Origin: Spirometra erinaceieuropaei
Taxonomy: Eukaryota > Platyhelminthes > Cestoda > Diphyllobothriidea > Diphyllobothriidae
Direction: 5' to 3'
DNA: 64,000 nucleotides
NCBI GenBank assembly: GCA_902702965.1
Contig: CACRXP010000008.1
Coordinates: 2,882,819 to 2,946,818 of the forward strand
The position numbers and the translations under genes were made by a program. Of the stretch, positions 54,921 to 64,000 are shown one piece after another. The notes beneath the pieces are model-generated. The model worked only from the letters and a program-made list of their open reading frames with translations. It was not told the origin of the DNA and did not search any database. The stretch's first letter is position 1, and the number at the start of each line of letters is the position of its first letter.

Positions 54921-55200
54921 CTTCGTGGCCCAGCGGTTAGAGGCGTGGATTTCTAACTAACAGGTCGTAGGTTCTAGCCTCGGGTGTTCCACACTTCGAG
55001 TTGGGTATGACTGGCTGACGACGGCTAACAAGTCAGAAATGGCCATTCCAATCTCCCTTGTCTTCGTCGATAATAACATACTGCTTTTATCATGCACCGC
55101 TGTGTGGCTGCTGATTGGGCTCGAGAGACAGCCGCAAGGCACAGTGGAACACGCGAGTTCCGTAAGAACGATCGGTGAGCGCCCCCCCCCCTACCATTGG
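54921..55200 (+). repeat. tRNA-derived SINE, most complete copy
   Basis: The tRNA-like head has TGGCCCAGCGGTTAGAGGCG (box A) and GGTTCTAGCCTC (box B), 33 bases apart, as in a polymerase III internal promoter. The core follows (GGCTGACGACGGCTAACAAG, TCAGAAATGGCCATTCCAAT, CTTGTCTTCGTCGATAATAA), then a tail ending GGTGAGCGCCCCCCCCC. No protein; it would depend on a partner element's reverse transcriptase. Confidence 0.7.
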
Positions 55201-55250
55201 TAATAACTTCAGTGTGCTCGCTATTTTCTTTTCAGAGAGAAAAGCTGGGC

Positions 55251-55652
55251 AAGGGTATGATATGTAACCTCCTTGCGGAGAACATAGTTAGCTAAAACCT
55301 ATCGCCAACCATGGTCATGCCTTCAGTGGAAAATCTGTAACCTGTAAACATTTAAGGAAAAGTCGAACGTAACCGTAACCATAAGCCAGGCCGTAAAACC
55401 CTAACCCTAGCCTCCATCCTAAATTCCAACTACACCCCAAGCCTGAAAACCCTATCCCCAAGGGTAACCCAACCAACAATAATTTTAACCGTTGTCCAAA
55501 CCCTAACCTTGAGCCCAAAACGGGTAACTTTAATATCAACAACTCTATTGGAGGTCAAAAGCTCCTTTTCGCATAACCCCTTTAGCGACCTACTACCAGG
55601 CAAACCGTTAAGAAGCACACCAACCACACAGGGGGTTACATACCCTAGTCTT
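55251..55652 (+). mobile_element. TIR element T1, copy 3
   Basis: AAGGGTATGATATGTAACCT and GGGTTACATACCCTAGTCTT are inverted ends. The interior is rich in AAACCCTAACCCTAGCC and CCAAACCCTAACCTT. No frame. Confidence 0.7.
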
Positions 55653-55705
55653 GTCTAAAACACTCCCTATTTTTACTCTGCTAGAGTATGGAAGCAGATT
55701 CGTGG

Positions 55706-56140
55706 TTCCCATGGGCTGCCAATATTTTCCGACGTTTCTAAAAACGCTCTAACGCGCGGAAAGAGGCCTTTCCGGAGAAAAACTGCCACAAAAAAATGCA
55801 TGGTTCTCCATCCTGTGATCACGTGGGATCTAATATACGCCACTCTCGCCGGGTCCGGGTTTCAACCTCGTGTGCGCAGGTATCCGAAGTCGGCGTATGA
55901 ATAGTAGGATAGTCGAGAAGCCCGAAGCGGCAACTGTAGTGTCCTTACTTTTTGTCAGCAACCACGGCCAAGGAGGGTGAGGAAACCTGTGCTGGATGCC
56001 TGATACACTTTTATTGAATTTTTCTATAAAACTGATAGTAAACTGGCAAGGGATGGCAAGAGCGCCAACTGGCCAAAGAAACGGAAATGCTGTATACTGA
56101 AAAAAGTGTGAGCAGAAAATGTGGATGAACTGGTACGGTG
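55706..56140. other. No recognised feature
   Basis: No repeat ends or exons recognised. Confidence 0.4.
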
Positions 56141-56143
56141 CTA

Positions 56144-57136
56144 CAGTGGGTGGGCTAACTCCTGAAATCTCAACAGAAATTCCGAAATACGTTTTGGATT
56201 CGAAAAGATTAATTAAGTAGGGTTGTAAAACTAGTCAGCCTGTAACATAACTCTGTAATATTTCAGTTACCTCAGGATGTCGGCTTTCGAATGAACTTAC
56301 TTCCGGCTGCATGCAAAAACTGCACTCTGTAAAAAAATGACTACTTAATTAGCATGCACTTTTCTCCGTAATTTTAGATGCCCCTAAAAATTCAACTATC
56401 TTCCATGGATTACATGCACAAAAAAAATTCATTCATTTGCTCATTCGGTAGATAAATACGTCTTCTAATTCTATACTCGAAAGAGGGACATAATTCAGTT
56501 CTAAAAAAGCTTCTAATTGTGGGACTTTTAAATATCGTGAAATGGCCGTTTATAAATCGTCAGGTCTCCGCATTTACCAATGTGGCTTGCAAAGTTGACA
56601 ATATGGATCAAATCCACTGCTAAGTTTTATGAACCCTATATGGTTCCCCTTATTGCCGCAGAGAAATGTGTGGCTTTTCGCACGCGGAAAATATATAGCT
56701 TGTGGCTTGGAAACCCTGAATCCAAGTGTAACAGTAGAGCGGGTTCTAAATTATTCGGGAATTGGAAAAGTTTTTGAAAACTGAATTATGTCCCTCCTTC
56801 GAATATAAGATTGGAAGAAAACGTAATTATCTACCGAATGAGCAAAAGGATGAATATTTGTACGCATGTTTTCCATGAAATACAACTTAATTTTTAAGGG
56901 TATTGAATATCAATGACAAAAATACATGCTGATTGAGTAGTCATTTTTTCCAGAGTGTAGATTTTGCATGCAGCCGGAAGGGAGTTTGTTTGACAGCCGG
57001 TGTCCTGCGGTAACTGAATTATTATAGAATTATGTCGCATGATAATTGGTTTTACAACCCTACTTAATTAATCTTTTCGAAACGAAAACGCATTTCGGAA
57101 TTTCGGTTGAGATTTCACGAGTTAGCCCACCTACAG
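56144..57136. mobile_element. Long-TIR miniature element, family M1, copy 7
   Basis: CAGTGGGTGGGCTAACTCCT to ACGAGTTAGCCCACCTACAG with TA flanks, 993 bp; terminal mutations in both ends. Confidence 0.85.
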
Positions 57137-57239
57137 TATTTTGAGTGTATTCTGAGTTCATGCGGCTAACTTTAATCCCGAACAGCACCTGAGACCGGAA
57201 AAAAACAGACATTAGGGGCATGTGGTCCACAAGCGGAGT

Positions 57240-59345
57240 AGTCTATCAGGTTGACCATGATACCTTTACAAATACATGACCTATCAGCGATGACAGAATG
57301 TCAGGCGGTGAGTCAGTGATGATCTTAGCTTCGACAAAGTGTTCATGACCTAGTGGTGGAAAACCTGCGCCAGGTGTGTCTATGCGCATGTTTGTGCTCC
57401 TAGTCTCACCTGGTAGTCAGGGTTATAGTGGCTGAATGAGAGTAGACAAGTCTGAAACAGTTCAGTATTAATATATCCCCCCAGACTCTGTAGTCCCTCC
57501 TGGCTGCTATTATGATTTGGCCGAGTTCGGCCTGGTATTTGGTTGCCTGTTCGTGACCCTTGGCACCCATACGGGACTTTTTTTGCTTCGGGCAGCCAAT
57601 AGGTCGGCGTGCATCAATTCCTGAGTGAAGAAATACCCGATCTGCAGCGACAGAGAATTGCAGGCGGCGAGACAATTATGAACTTGGCTTCGATGAAGTG
57701 CTTATAAGGCATCTGCTAGACCCCTTCCATGAACGGTCTGCGCCGTGCACGAGCGCATTTTCGAGTTTCTGATTCTAACTGGCGGTCAGGATTGTTATTG
57801 GCTGAATGAAAGCAGAATATAGCCCAGAACAGCACTGTACAGTGCGTGACCGATCTCATGAAATGTTGGCCGAAATTCTGAAATTCGTTTACGGTTAGGA
57901 AGGATTACTTAGGCGGGGTTATAATATTGATTAGCGTGCGGCATAATCCTTTAGCATTTCGAACTCGCCAGGATGTCGGCTTTTGGATTCACCCCTTCTT
58001 GACCTCCTGCAGAAACCGTACTCGGTAAAAAATGACTACTTAAGTAGCATGCATTTTTCCTATGGATTTTTGATGGTCTTACAAATTCAAATATATTTTA
58101 TGGAAAACGTGCACAAAAATAAGCTTTCTATTACTCATTTGGTAGAAAATAACATTGTCTTTGCATTTTATGCACGACGAAAGTGTATATTTTGGTTTTG
58201 AAAAAGTTTCTAATTGTAGGCTTTTTAAGACCGTGCGATGTCCATGCATACGGGACCGTACTTGGCCGTTTACCACTGCTGCCCATGAAATGTACAAAAC
58301 AGCTCGAACCCATTGCGAAATTTTATGAACTCTATGTGGTATCTTCTTAAAGGCATAGAGGAATATATGATTTCTCTTACGCGGAAAGCATGCAACTTCT
58401 TGACTGAAATCGCTGAACACTGATGCAATGGCAGATCAGGCTCAAAAATATTCGGGAATCGGGAAACGTTTTCAAAAGCTAAATATACACTTTCTTCGTG
58501 CATAAAATGCAAAGACAATGTTATTTTCTACCAAATGAGTAATAGAAGGCTTATTTTTGTGCACGTTTTCCATAAAATATATTTGAATTTGTAAGACCAT
58601 CAAAAATCCATAGGAAAAATGCATGCTACTTAAGTAGTCATTTTTTACCGAGTACGGTTTCTGCAGGAGGTCAAGAAGGGGTGAATCCAAAAGCCGACAT
58701 CCTGGCGAGTTCGAAATGCTATAGGATTATGCCGCACGCTAATCAATATTATAACCCCGCCTAAGTAATCCTTCCTAACCGTAAACGAATTTCAGAATTT
58801 CGGCCAACATTTCATGAGATCGGTCACGCACTGTATCAATCTACCCGCATTCTTTGTCGTCCCTCCTTGCTGCTATCATAACTTCGCCGATTTCGACCTG
58901 ATCGTGGGTTGCCTGTTTGTGACCTTTGCCAGCCATAAGGGGTTTTTTGGTTCGGGGAGCCAAAAGGCCGGCGTGCGTCCATCCCTGAGTGAATAAATAC
59001 CCGATCTAAAACGACAGGAAATGACAGGTGGAGAGGCACTCATGAAATTAGCCTCGATGAAGTGCTTATGACCCATCCGGTAGACCCCAGTGGCGGACCA
59101 ACTGCGACAGATGCGTCTGTGAACATGTTTGTGTTCCTGGTCTCAGCTGCTGGTCAGGGTTATGATTGGCTGAATGAAGGCAGAATAAGCCCCGAACAGC
59201 ACTGTATAAATTTACCCGCAAGCCCTGTCTTCCTTTCCCTCTACTATTGTAACTTGGTCGACTTCAGACTGGTATTTGGATGCCTGTTCGTGTAATTTAC
59301 CATGTATACTGAGCTTGCCTGCCTCGGGAGGCCAGTGGCCAGGTT
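57240..59345 (+). repeat. Tandem array, ~370-bp unit, about 3.5 copies
   Basis: Landmarks repeat in order: GGTCAGGGTTAT plus GGCTGAATGA (about 57415, 57783, 59152), GACCTGATCGTGGGTTGCCT-type (57530, 58895, 59266), AAATACCCGATCT (57634, 58996) and GATGAAGTGCTTAT (57694, 59056). The unit is about 368 bp between the first two copies, and about 375 between the second and third once the inserted M2 element (57840-58833) is subtracted. Confidence 0.8.
57840..58833. mobile_element. Long-TIR miniature element, family M2, copy 3, inside tandem array
   Basis: CAGTGCGTGACCGATCTCAT to ATGAGATCGGTCACGCACTG with TA flanks, 994 bp. The flanks AACAGCACTGTA / TCAATCTACCCGCA reunite to match the uninterrupted unit boundary near 59195-59220 (AACAGCACTGTATAAATTTA). 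Confidence 0.9.
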
Positions 59346-60453
59346 TGAGTCTAGTCCTTCATGAAAACGTTATACGTGTTAAATTATACCAGGAGTTTAG
59401 AAAACTGTGCGAAAAAGCGCACGGCTAGACGTCGGCGCAGGATTTTAAAAAATGCACCAAAGCAGTTAATTACAGCAACCGATCACACTGATGAAAGGTG
59501 ATAAACGATATCTAAAAATTATCAGTGCAACGAACCTCGGACTGTGTGTGAGTGACCAATTTCATGATTGGGGAAATATTAAGTAAATCAAGTTTTAATA
59601 TTGAAAATCCTGCAAATGATCCTATGATATTTCAGAATCAGCGAAAGGTTCGTGTTCGAATATATTTTTGGAACCTCCTGTAAAAATAGTACTCAGAAAC
59701 AGTGAGTATTTAATCAGTGTTCATTTTCCACAGCGATTTTCGATGTTCTAATGAATTCAAATACATTATGCATAAAAGAATGCACAAAACCTGCTTACTT
59801 TTACTCGTTTGTTAGCGAATTACGTCGCCTTGACATATTATATCCGAAGAAAAGGTATATTTAGGTTTTGAAAAAATTTGTAACTACCGAATAATTTTGA
59901 GCCTGATCAGCCGTTGCATTAGCGTCTAGCGATTGTAGTCTACAAGGTGTATGCCTTCCGCGCAAGGAAAAGCATATATTGCTCTATGTCTTTAAGAAGA
60001 TGCCATATATATTTCATAAAATTTTGCGATGGATGCGGACTATGTTGTAAATTTCATGAAGGACATTGATAAACGGACACGTGCGATGCTGCATGGATGA
60101 ATATTGCACCGTCTTAAAAAATCTCATGATTAGAAACTGTTTCAAAACTGATGTATATCCTTTCTTCTAGTATAAAATGTAAAGACAACGTGACTTGCTA
60201 CCAGACGAGTAAAAAATCATATTCTTGCGCATGCTTTCCATAAAATATAAATGAATCTTTCAGACCATTGAAAATCACTGTGAGAAACGCATGCTACTTA
60301 AGTAGTCACTTTTGTCGAGAACGGTTTTTAAAGGTCGAAAAGAAGTGCAGTCGAAAGACAACATCCAGGCAAGTCCGAAATTTTATACGATTATGCCGCT
60401 AGATAGTCAATATTACAACGCCGTCTAAGTAAACCTTCCTAAGCTGACGTAGG

Positions 60454-60521
60454 CAAGAACGGCAGGATTTATTGGTACCAAAAAATTTCGCGACTGCTCT
60501 TCAGCTGCCTCCTGTCGCTTG
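60454..60521 (-). ncRNA. Type I hammerhead ribozyme (PLE-4)
   Basis: Minus strand, in order: CAAG (outer stem I), internal loop, GGCAG (inner stem I), CTGAAGA core (CTGANGA), GC-AGTC-GC (stem II), GAA, stem III (four pairs, a U-U mismatch, three more pairs and a GTAC loop), cleavage base C, CTGCC pairing with GGCAG, GTT, CTTG pairing with CAAG. All invariant core bases are present. Cleavage would fall after the base at 60466. It lies about 190 bases beyond the PLE-4 stop codon. Confidence 0.8.
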
Positions 60522-60713
60522 ATAAGAGAGATAACGAGTGAGAAAAATACAACAGATTTGAATTTGTGCAGAAAATCGATGCAGAAACAGCAAGGTCAGG
60601 GTTTTGGGCAAAGTTGGCTAATCGATAAAGTTAGTAACACAAACACCGTAGGGGAAGAAAGTGAAAAAGGGGAAACGTTAAAGAGCAAAAAATGAGAGGA
60701 GAGAGGGGGGGAA

Positions 60714-61433
60714 TCATGGAGCTAAAGGCAACCATGGCAATGTTAGGTTAATCACGTGTTCCAATTGTTTACAAAGATCTGGTTTCACTCGTCGTATATA
60801 AGCCGCCTCCAGGTAACGCAATGTCCGAGTTGTTCGTGCCCGAACAAGTACTCGGAAGGAAGTTTTGGGGTCGACGGTGTGACCAGTATCAAGTAGGTGT
60901 TTCGTAATGGAGGAACGCGGGATCTTATTTTCTTGTCTTAGGAGCCACTTGGGCAGGTGCTCAATGGACCCGGCTGCCAACTGCCTTTGCGTTCGCCCAA
61001 TGTACTTGCATCCGCAAGTGCATGTGAATTCATAAACACAATTTGACGAGGCGTGCATTGGCAGGGCATCCTTTGCCCGTGGAATCGGAAGTGGCTTAGT
61101 AGGACTGCAGAATATTAGTTCGGCTGCATTGTACGTCCTTTCAATGGCAGAACGTAGCCGTCGTTTGATAGTATTTAAAATATTGTCGCCCTTAAAGGGC
61201 AAAGATATAAAGACGGGCTTTTTCGGCGCTGAATGCTCTGTCAGTTTTGGCCGTGTAGAGTTGCTGTATTTGTGGATGAACCGTGCGGGATATCCACGCA
61301 TAAGTAGAGCTTCTTTGAGGCGTGCAAATTCTGCATCCAGTGTGTCATTGGAGCAAATGTTTATAGCCCTTTGGAAAAGAGCGTATACCAAGTTACGTTT
61401 CCATTGGATAGGTACAAAACTCAAAAAATGCAA
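60714..61433 (-). pseudogene. PLE-4 thumb and GIY-YIG endonuclease, 5' truncated
   Basis: Open for 239 codons. RNLVYALFQRAINICSNDTL and LLMRGYPARFIHKYSNSTRP are the linker after the reverse transcriptase. CVYEFTCTCGCKYIGRTQRQ is the GIY-YIG start with the CxC pair, then SSITKHLLDTGHTVDPKTSF and ALPMHASSN upstream. The arginine helix reads QLAAGSIEH, where PLE-2 has RLEKRVREH, so a catalytic Arg may be lost. No reverse transcriptase core remains. The reading frame itself is unbroken. Confidence 0.85.
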
Positions 61434-61629
61434 GTAATGTCCCTTCCAAGTATTCTTATGGAAGACAGAACGTCTTATAGAACCATCTTCCTTTCTAAAT
61501 CCTGCCGTTCTTGCCTACTTCAGCTTCGTAGCAAGGACAAAATGCTTCAAATTTTTAAACCTTCCTAGTCGAAAACGCATTTCAGAATTTCGATCAAAAT
61601 TTTATTGAGATCGGTCTCTCAATGCATAA

Positions 61630-63590
61630 GCTTAAGGCGTTGCGAAAAGACGCCTTTTCCTACGCAGCATATGCTGTTAGACTACTTCATCAATAAAAAT
61701 ATTTTGGGCGGACACAAAAGTCGGCTCTGCAGGCAAGTATCCACGTTAATAACTGTCCTAGAGTGCGTCTGCGAGTTTGATTGTGTTTCTCTAATAGGGG
61801 CATAAATCTAATGGGGAAGGTCATTTCAAAACAACCGTCGCCAAAGTAGAGAACGATTTTTTGAGTTCACATAAATCGCGTGAAGATGCGAATAAACAGG
61901 ATCTTTTCGCTTCAGGATTGTCTAGAAGCAATTTTTGAAACCTCAATGTGCCTGCGCTGTTTTGCTTAATTAGTTTTCTGTGTGAATCTCCGAAATGCAT
62001 TTGTTCACTTGACGTGAATTTTTGTGATTTTGGCATTTCCGCTAGTAGGTCTACTTGAATAACTTTATTTACTGTCGTTTTAACCTACTTATTTGTACTG
62101 ATTTTTAATTTATCACGCATTTCTCATGATGTAACACAAATTTCGAGAGTTGCTTTCCCTACTGTATATTAAATCGGCGACAAACTAAATCATGACTGTT
62201 TTCGGGGTCAGCAGAGGCACGCAAACGGCGCCGGAACTTAAGCAAAACGCTCTGCTGTTTTAATTACCAATAGACCTGCATACGTAAAAATATCAGGGGG
62301 TTGACACTTCCGTTGAAGGACCGACCCAATATTTTGCTAAAAAATGCAAGCAGGGCTCTGTACCATGATTTATTTTCTATTTCTTGAACTAAAGTCGATG
62401 AAAATGTTCTAGAGTACGACGCAAGGCCTAGTATTTACAACATCAGAGGAAGGCGAGTGCTTCAAATTTAGCCATCGGAACTGTTGCTATCGATATCTTA
62501 CAGCAAAATCAATCAAAATCTGACGCGTTATGAGAGCCCATCCTGAGAAGCTCAAATGGTCGCACCAAAATAAGGAAGTGCATGGCAGAAAACCCTACAA
62601 GTTCTTGTCATAATGACAGAAAGGGTAGTCATGTTTCAGAAGCCGAGTCATTCCCAACTGATGAGAGTGCAGTTCAGAAGAAAAAAGCAAAGCACCACAG
62701 CGAGACGATAGAAGTTCAAATCAAACGGAAGATCAGGGTTTCCTTACTGAACAATAATTCGAGTCTACTAAGCTCAATGACATAAGTATCCCTGGAGGGT
62801 TACGGCTGGCCGAAGATGTACAAACCTGATCTCCTATATGCGGCCGACGGTAGATATGTGCAATTGTGACTTGCCGAAGCACTTAAGTCAAGCCGAAGCA
62901 GAGTAGCATCATGCAACTAACGAAACACCGTTGAGTTCATAGTTGCTGTCGAAAATCCAAAGTTCAATGGAAAAAACAATACTGTGCGACTAGAACGCTA
63001 GATAGGATTGCCCCCCTTGGGTACTACTTGTAGCCCAAACGAACTACTACTTTGCTGAATATTGATGAGACAATCCACATTTGTTGATTAAATTCAACCG
63101 CTAGACAAATGATGTTGCGATAGAAACACACACTAGAATGCACTAGTAAATGTCTTCGTGGGAAAAGTGTAGGAAGCACCTTGATTCCTGTGCCCGATGA
63201 GTCGATTATATTTTCGTGGTAGCGAATGAGAAACTTCATGTGAGCAATTTCCTAAATAAGGTGAACCAAACTCATCCAGCGTTAAATGTTCACTTTGTAA
63301 AAAGAGAGGAAAAGTGTCTTTCCTTTCCGGAAGTCACAATAAGCAGGGCGCCATTGGGAACAGGGTCAACACACAAGTTTCTACAGTTTTTCACCACGAA
63401 GTCGTAAACGATGCCTATTCCACAACTCAGATATATTTTTGGATACCTCGGAGGATGAACTCGTCTTCATACGGAACGCTCTGCAAGTAAATGCCTCTCG
63501 CGAAGAGTTCAGCACCAGATATATGCAAGAATGCCTGCCAAAAGAACGGGAGTGCCGACGACTGTAAGGGGAGAATATCTCCCAAAATAC
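61630..63590. other. No recognised gene
   Basis: Frames of 60-71 codons, including a lysine/serine-rich one at 62582-62785 (ETIEVQIKRKIRVSLLNNNS), have no family signature. No repeat ends found. Confidence 0.4.
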
Positions 63591-63895
63591 CATTTCGAGC
63601 TTGTACTTGTACTTGATACGGCTGCGATCATGTCTGGTCTAGCCGGCCTCGATGATGTCCCGAACTGTACCTCTCCACGCGTGACGATCCGGGGCAGCAG
63701 ATCTAGACAGCTCAACCCATCCCCTTCGCCAACGACGGAGACCGAATACCGAAGGTCCAAGAACCACCTCCATGTCTTGACGGACAGTGTCGAGCCAGGT
63801 TTTGAACTGGCCCCCTCTTCAACGCCTCCAATGGGACAACGGTGCCGGATGAAGGGCAGTAACACTGAGCTCCTGAGGTGGACGACGAAGAACCA
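63590..63895 (-). pseudogene. Non-LTR ORF2 C-terminus (3' end)
   Basis: Minus-strand sequence matches 24530-24790: GGCCAGTTCAAAACCTGGCTC, ACTGTCCGTCAAGACATGGA, CGGCTAGACCAGACATGATC, with protein RGPVQNLARH / FKTWLDTVRQDMEVVLGPSV in shifted frames, ending in a (CAAGTA)n-type tail at 63597-63616. 5' truncated near 63895. Confidence 0.75.
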
Positions 63896-64000
63896 TTTCG
63901 AGCAGCTCCTACTAGTGAACTAGCACAACATCGTCTGAATTGATAATTGGTAATAACGCGTCAAAAGATCCAGCGCTCTACTGGTCAGGCAGGGGCCCGT

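Larger units (their letters stand above)
60442..61556 (-). mobile_element. PLE-4 insertion with 11-bp target duplication
   Basis: A fourth PLE lineage, sense on the minus strand, flanked by AAACCTTCCTA (60431-60441 and 61557-61567). It holds a 5'-truncated coding part, a 3' tail with hammerhead, and near its other end (61496-61526) an inverted copy of about 30 bases of the 3' end (AAATCCTGCCGTTCTTGCCT). Confidence 0.85.
59545..61626. mobile_element. Diverged M2 element split by PLE-4
   Basis: Left end GTGTGTGAGTGACCAATTTC and right end TTGAGATCGGTCTCTCAATG are decayed M2 termini. The arms run from 59545 to 60441 and resume at 61557 with the duplicated AAACCTTCCTA, so without the insertion the element would be about 960 bp. 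Confidence 0.75.

Noticed and set aside
59490..59520. Further hammerhead core (CTGATGA near 59490)
   Set aside because: Followed by AAGGTGATAAAC, which lacks a stem II and the GAAA motif.

Overview
This window is nuclear DNA from a eukaryote, most likely a flatworm and probably a large-genome tapeworm. The grounds are a two-exon gene whose product has the C-terminal signature and the intron position of flatworm neuropeptide F, together with a dense load of Penelope-like retroelements (PLEs), a non-LTR retrotransposon of the RT/YADD type common in trematodes and cestodes, tRNA-derived short repeats and Tc1/mariner-type miniature elements. The species is inferred, not read from the sequence. 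There are no bacterial operons, ribosome-binding sites or CRISPR arrays.

Only one host gene is supported. It is a neuropeptide F precursor on the + strand: exon 1 at about 4765-5018, a 2.7 kb intron, and a tiny final coding exon at 7760-7769, followed by AATAAA at 7835. A foldback element sits in the intron, 58 bases after the splice donor. Everything else recognised is mobile or repetitive.

Layout. 1-2.4 kb: long-TIR miniature element, unclassified repeat R1, solo PLE tail. 2.4-7.9 kb: the neuropeptide gene and its upstream flank. 8-14.8 kb: short repeats, R1/R2 and two miniature elements. 14.9-16.8 kb: two PLEs of different lineages abutting. 17-21.6 kb: miniature elements, a telomere-like TIR element, a tRNA-like SINE and a third PLE lineage. 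22.1-24.8 kb: a PLE with inverted ends, then R1 and the 3' end of a non-LTR element. 25.2-29.3 kb: a miniature element and the most complete PLE (reading frame of about 800 codons with two stops). 29.4-33.8 kb: nested repeats and two more PLE copies. 35.9-39.0 kb: miniature elements and a telomere-like TIR element. 39025-39915: assembly gap. 40.1-45.4 kb: SINEs and a non-LTR element split by a PLE. 45.4-47.9 kb: AT-rich DNA with nothing recognised. 48-59.3 kb: miniature elements, R1/R2, SINE, paired TIR elements and a tandem array of about 370 bp units. 59.5-61.6 kb: a miniature element split by a fourth PLE lineage. 63.6-63.9 kb: another non-LTR 3' end.

The most interesting system is an RNA one. 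Three of the four PLE lineages (PLE-1, PLE-2, PLE-4) carry a hammerhead-ribozyme motif downstream of the GIY-YIG endonuclease, in the same orientation as the reading frame. Two fold as convincing type I hammerheads (16008-16047 and 60454-60521, both minus). The third, repeated at eight loci, has the core and helices I and II but only a self-complementary ACGU in place of helix III, which suggests it would work only as a dimer. PLE insertions here also repeatedly show inverted copies of their own sequence at one end. All structures were worked out by eye; no search or folding program was run.
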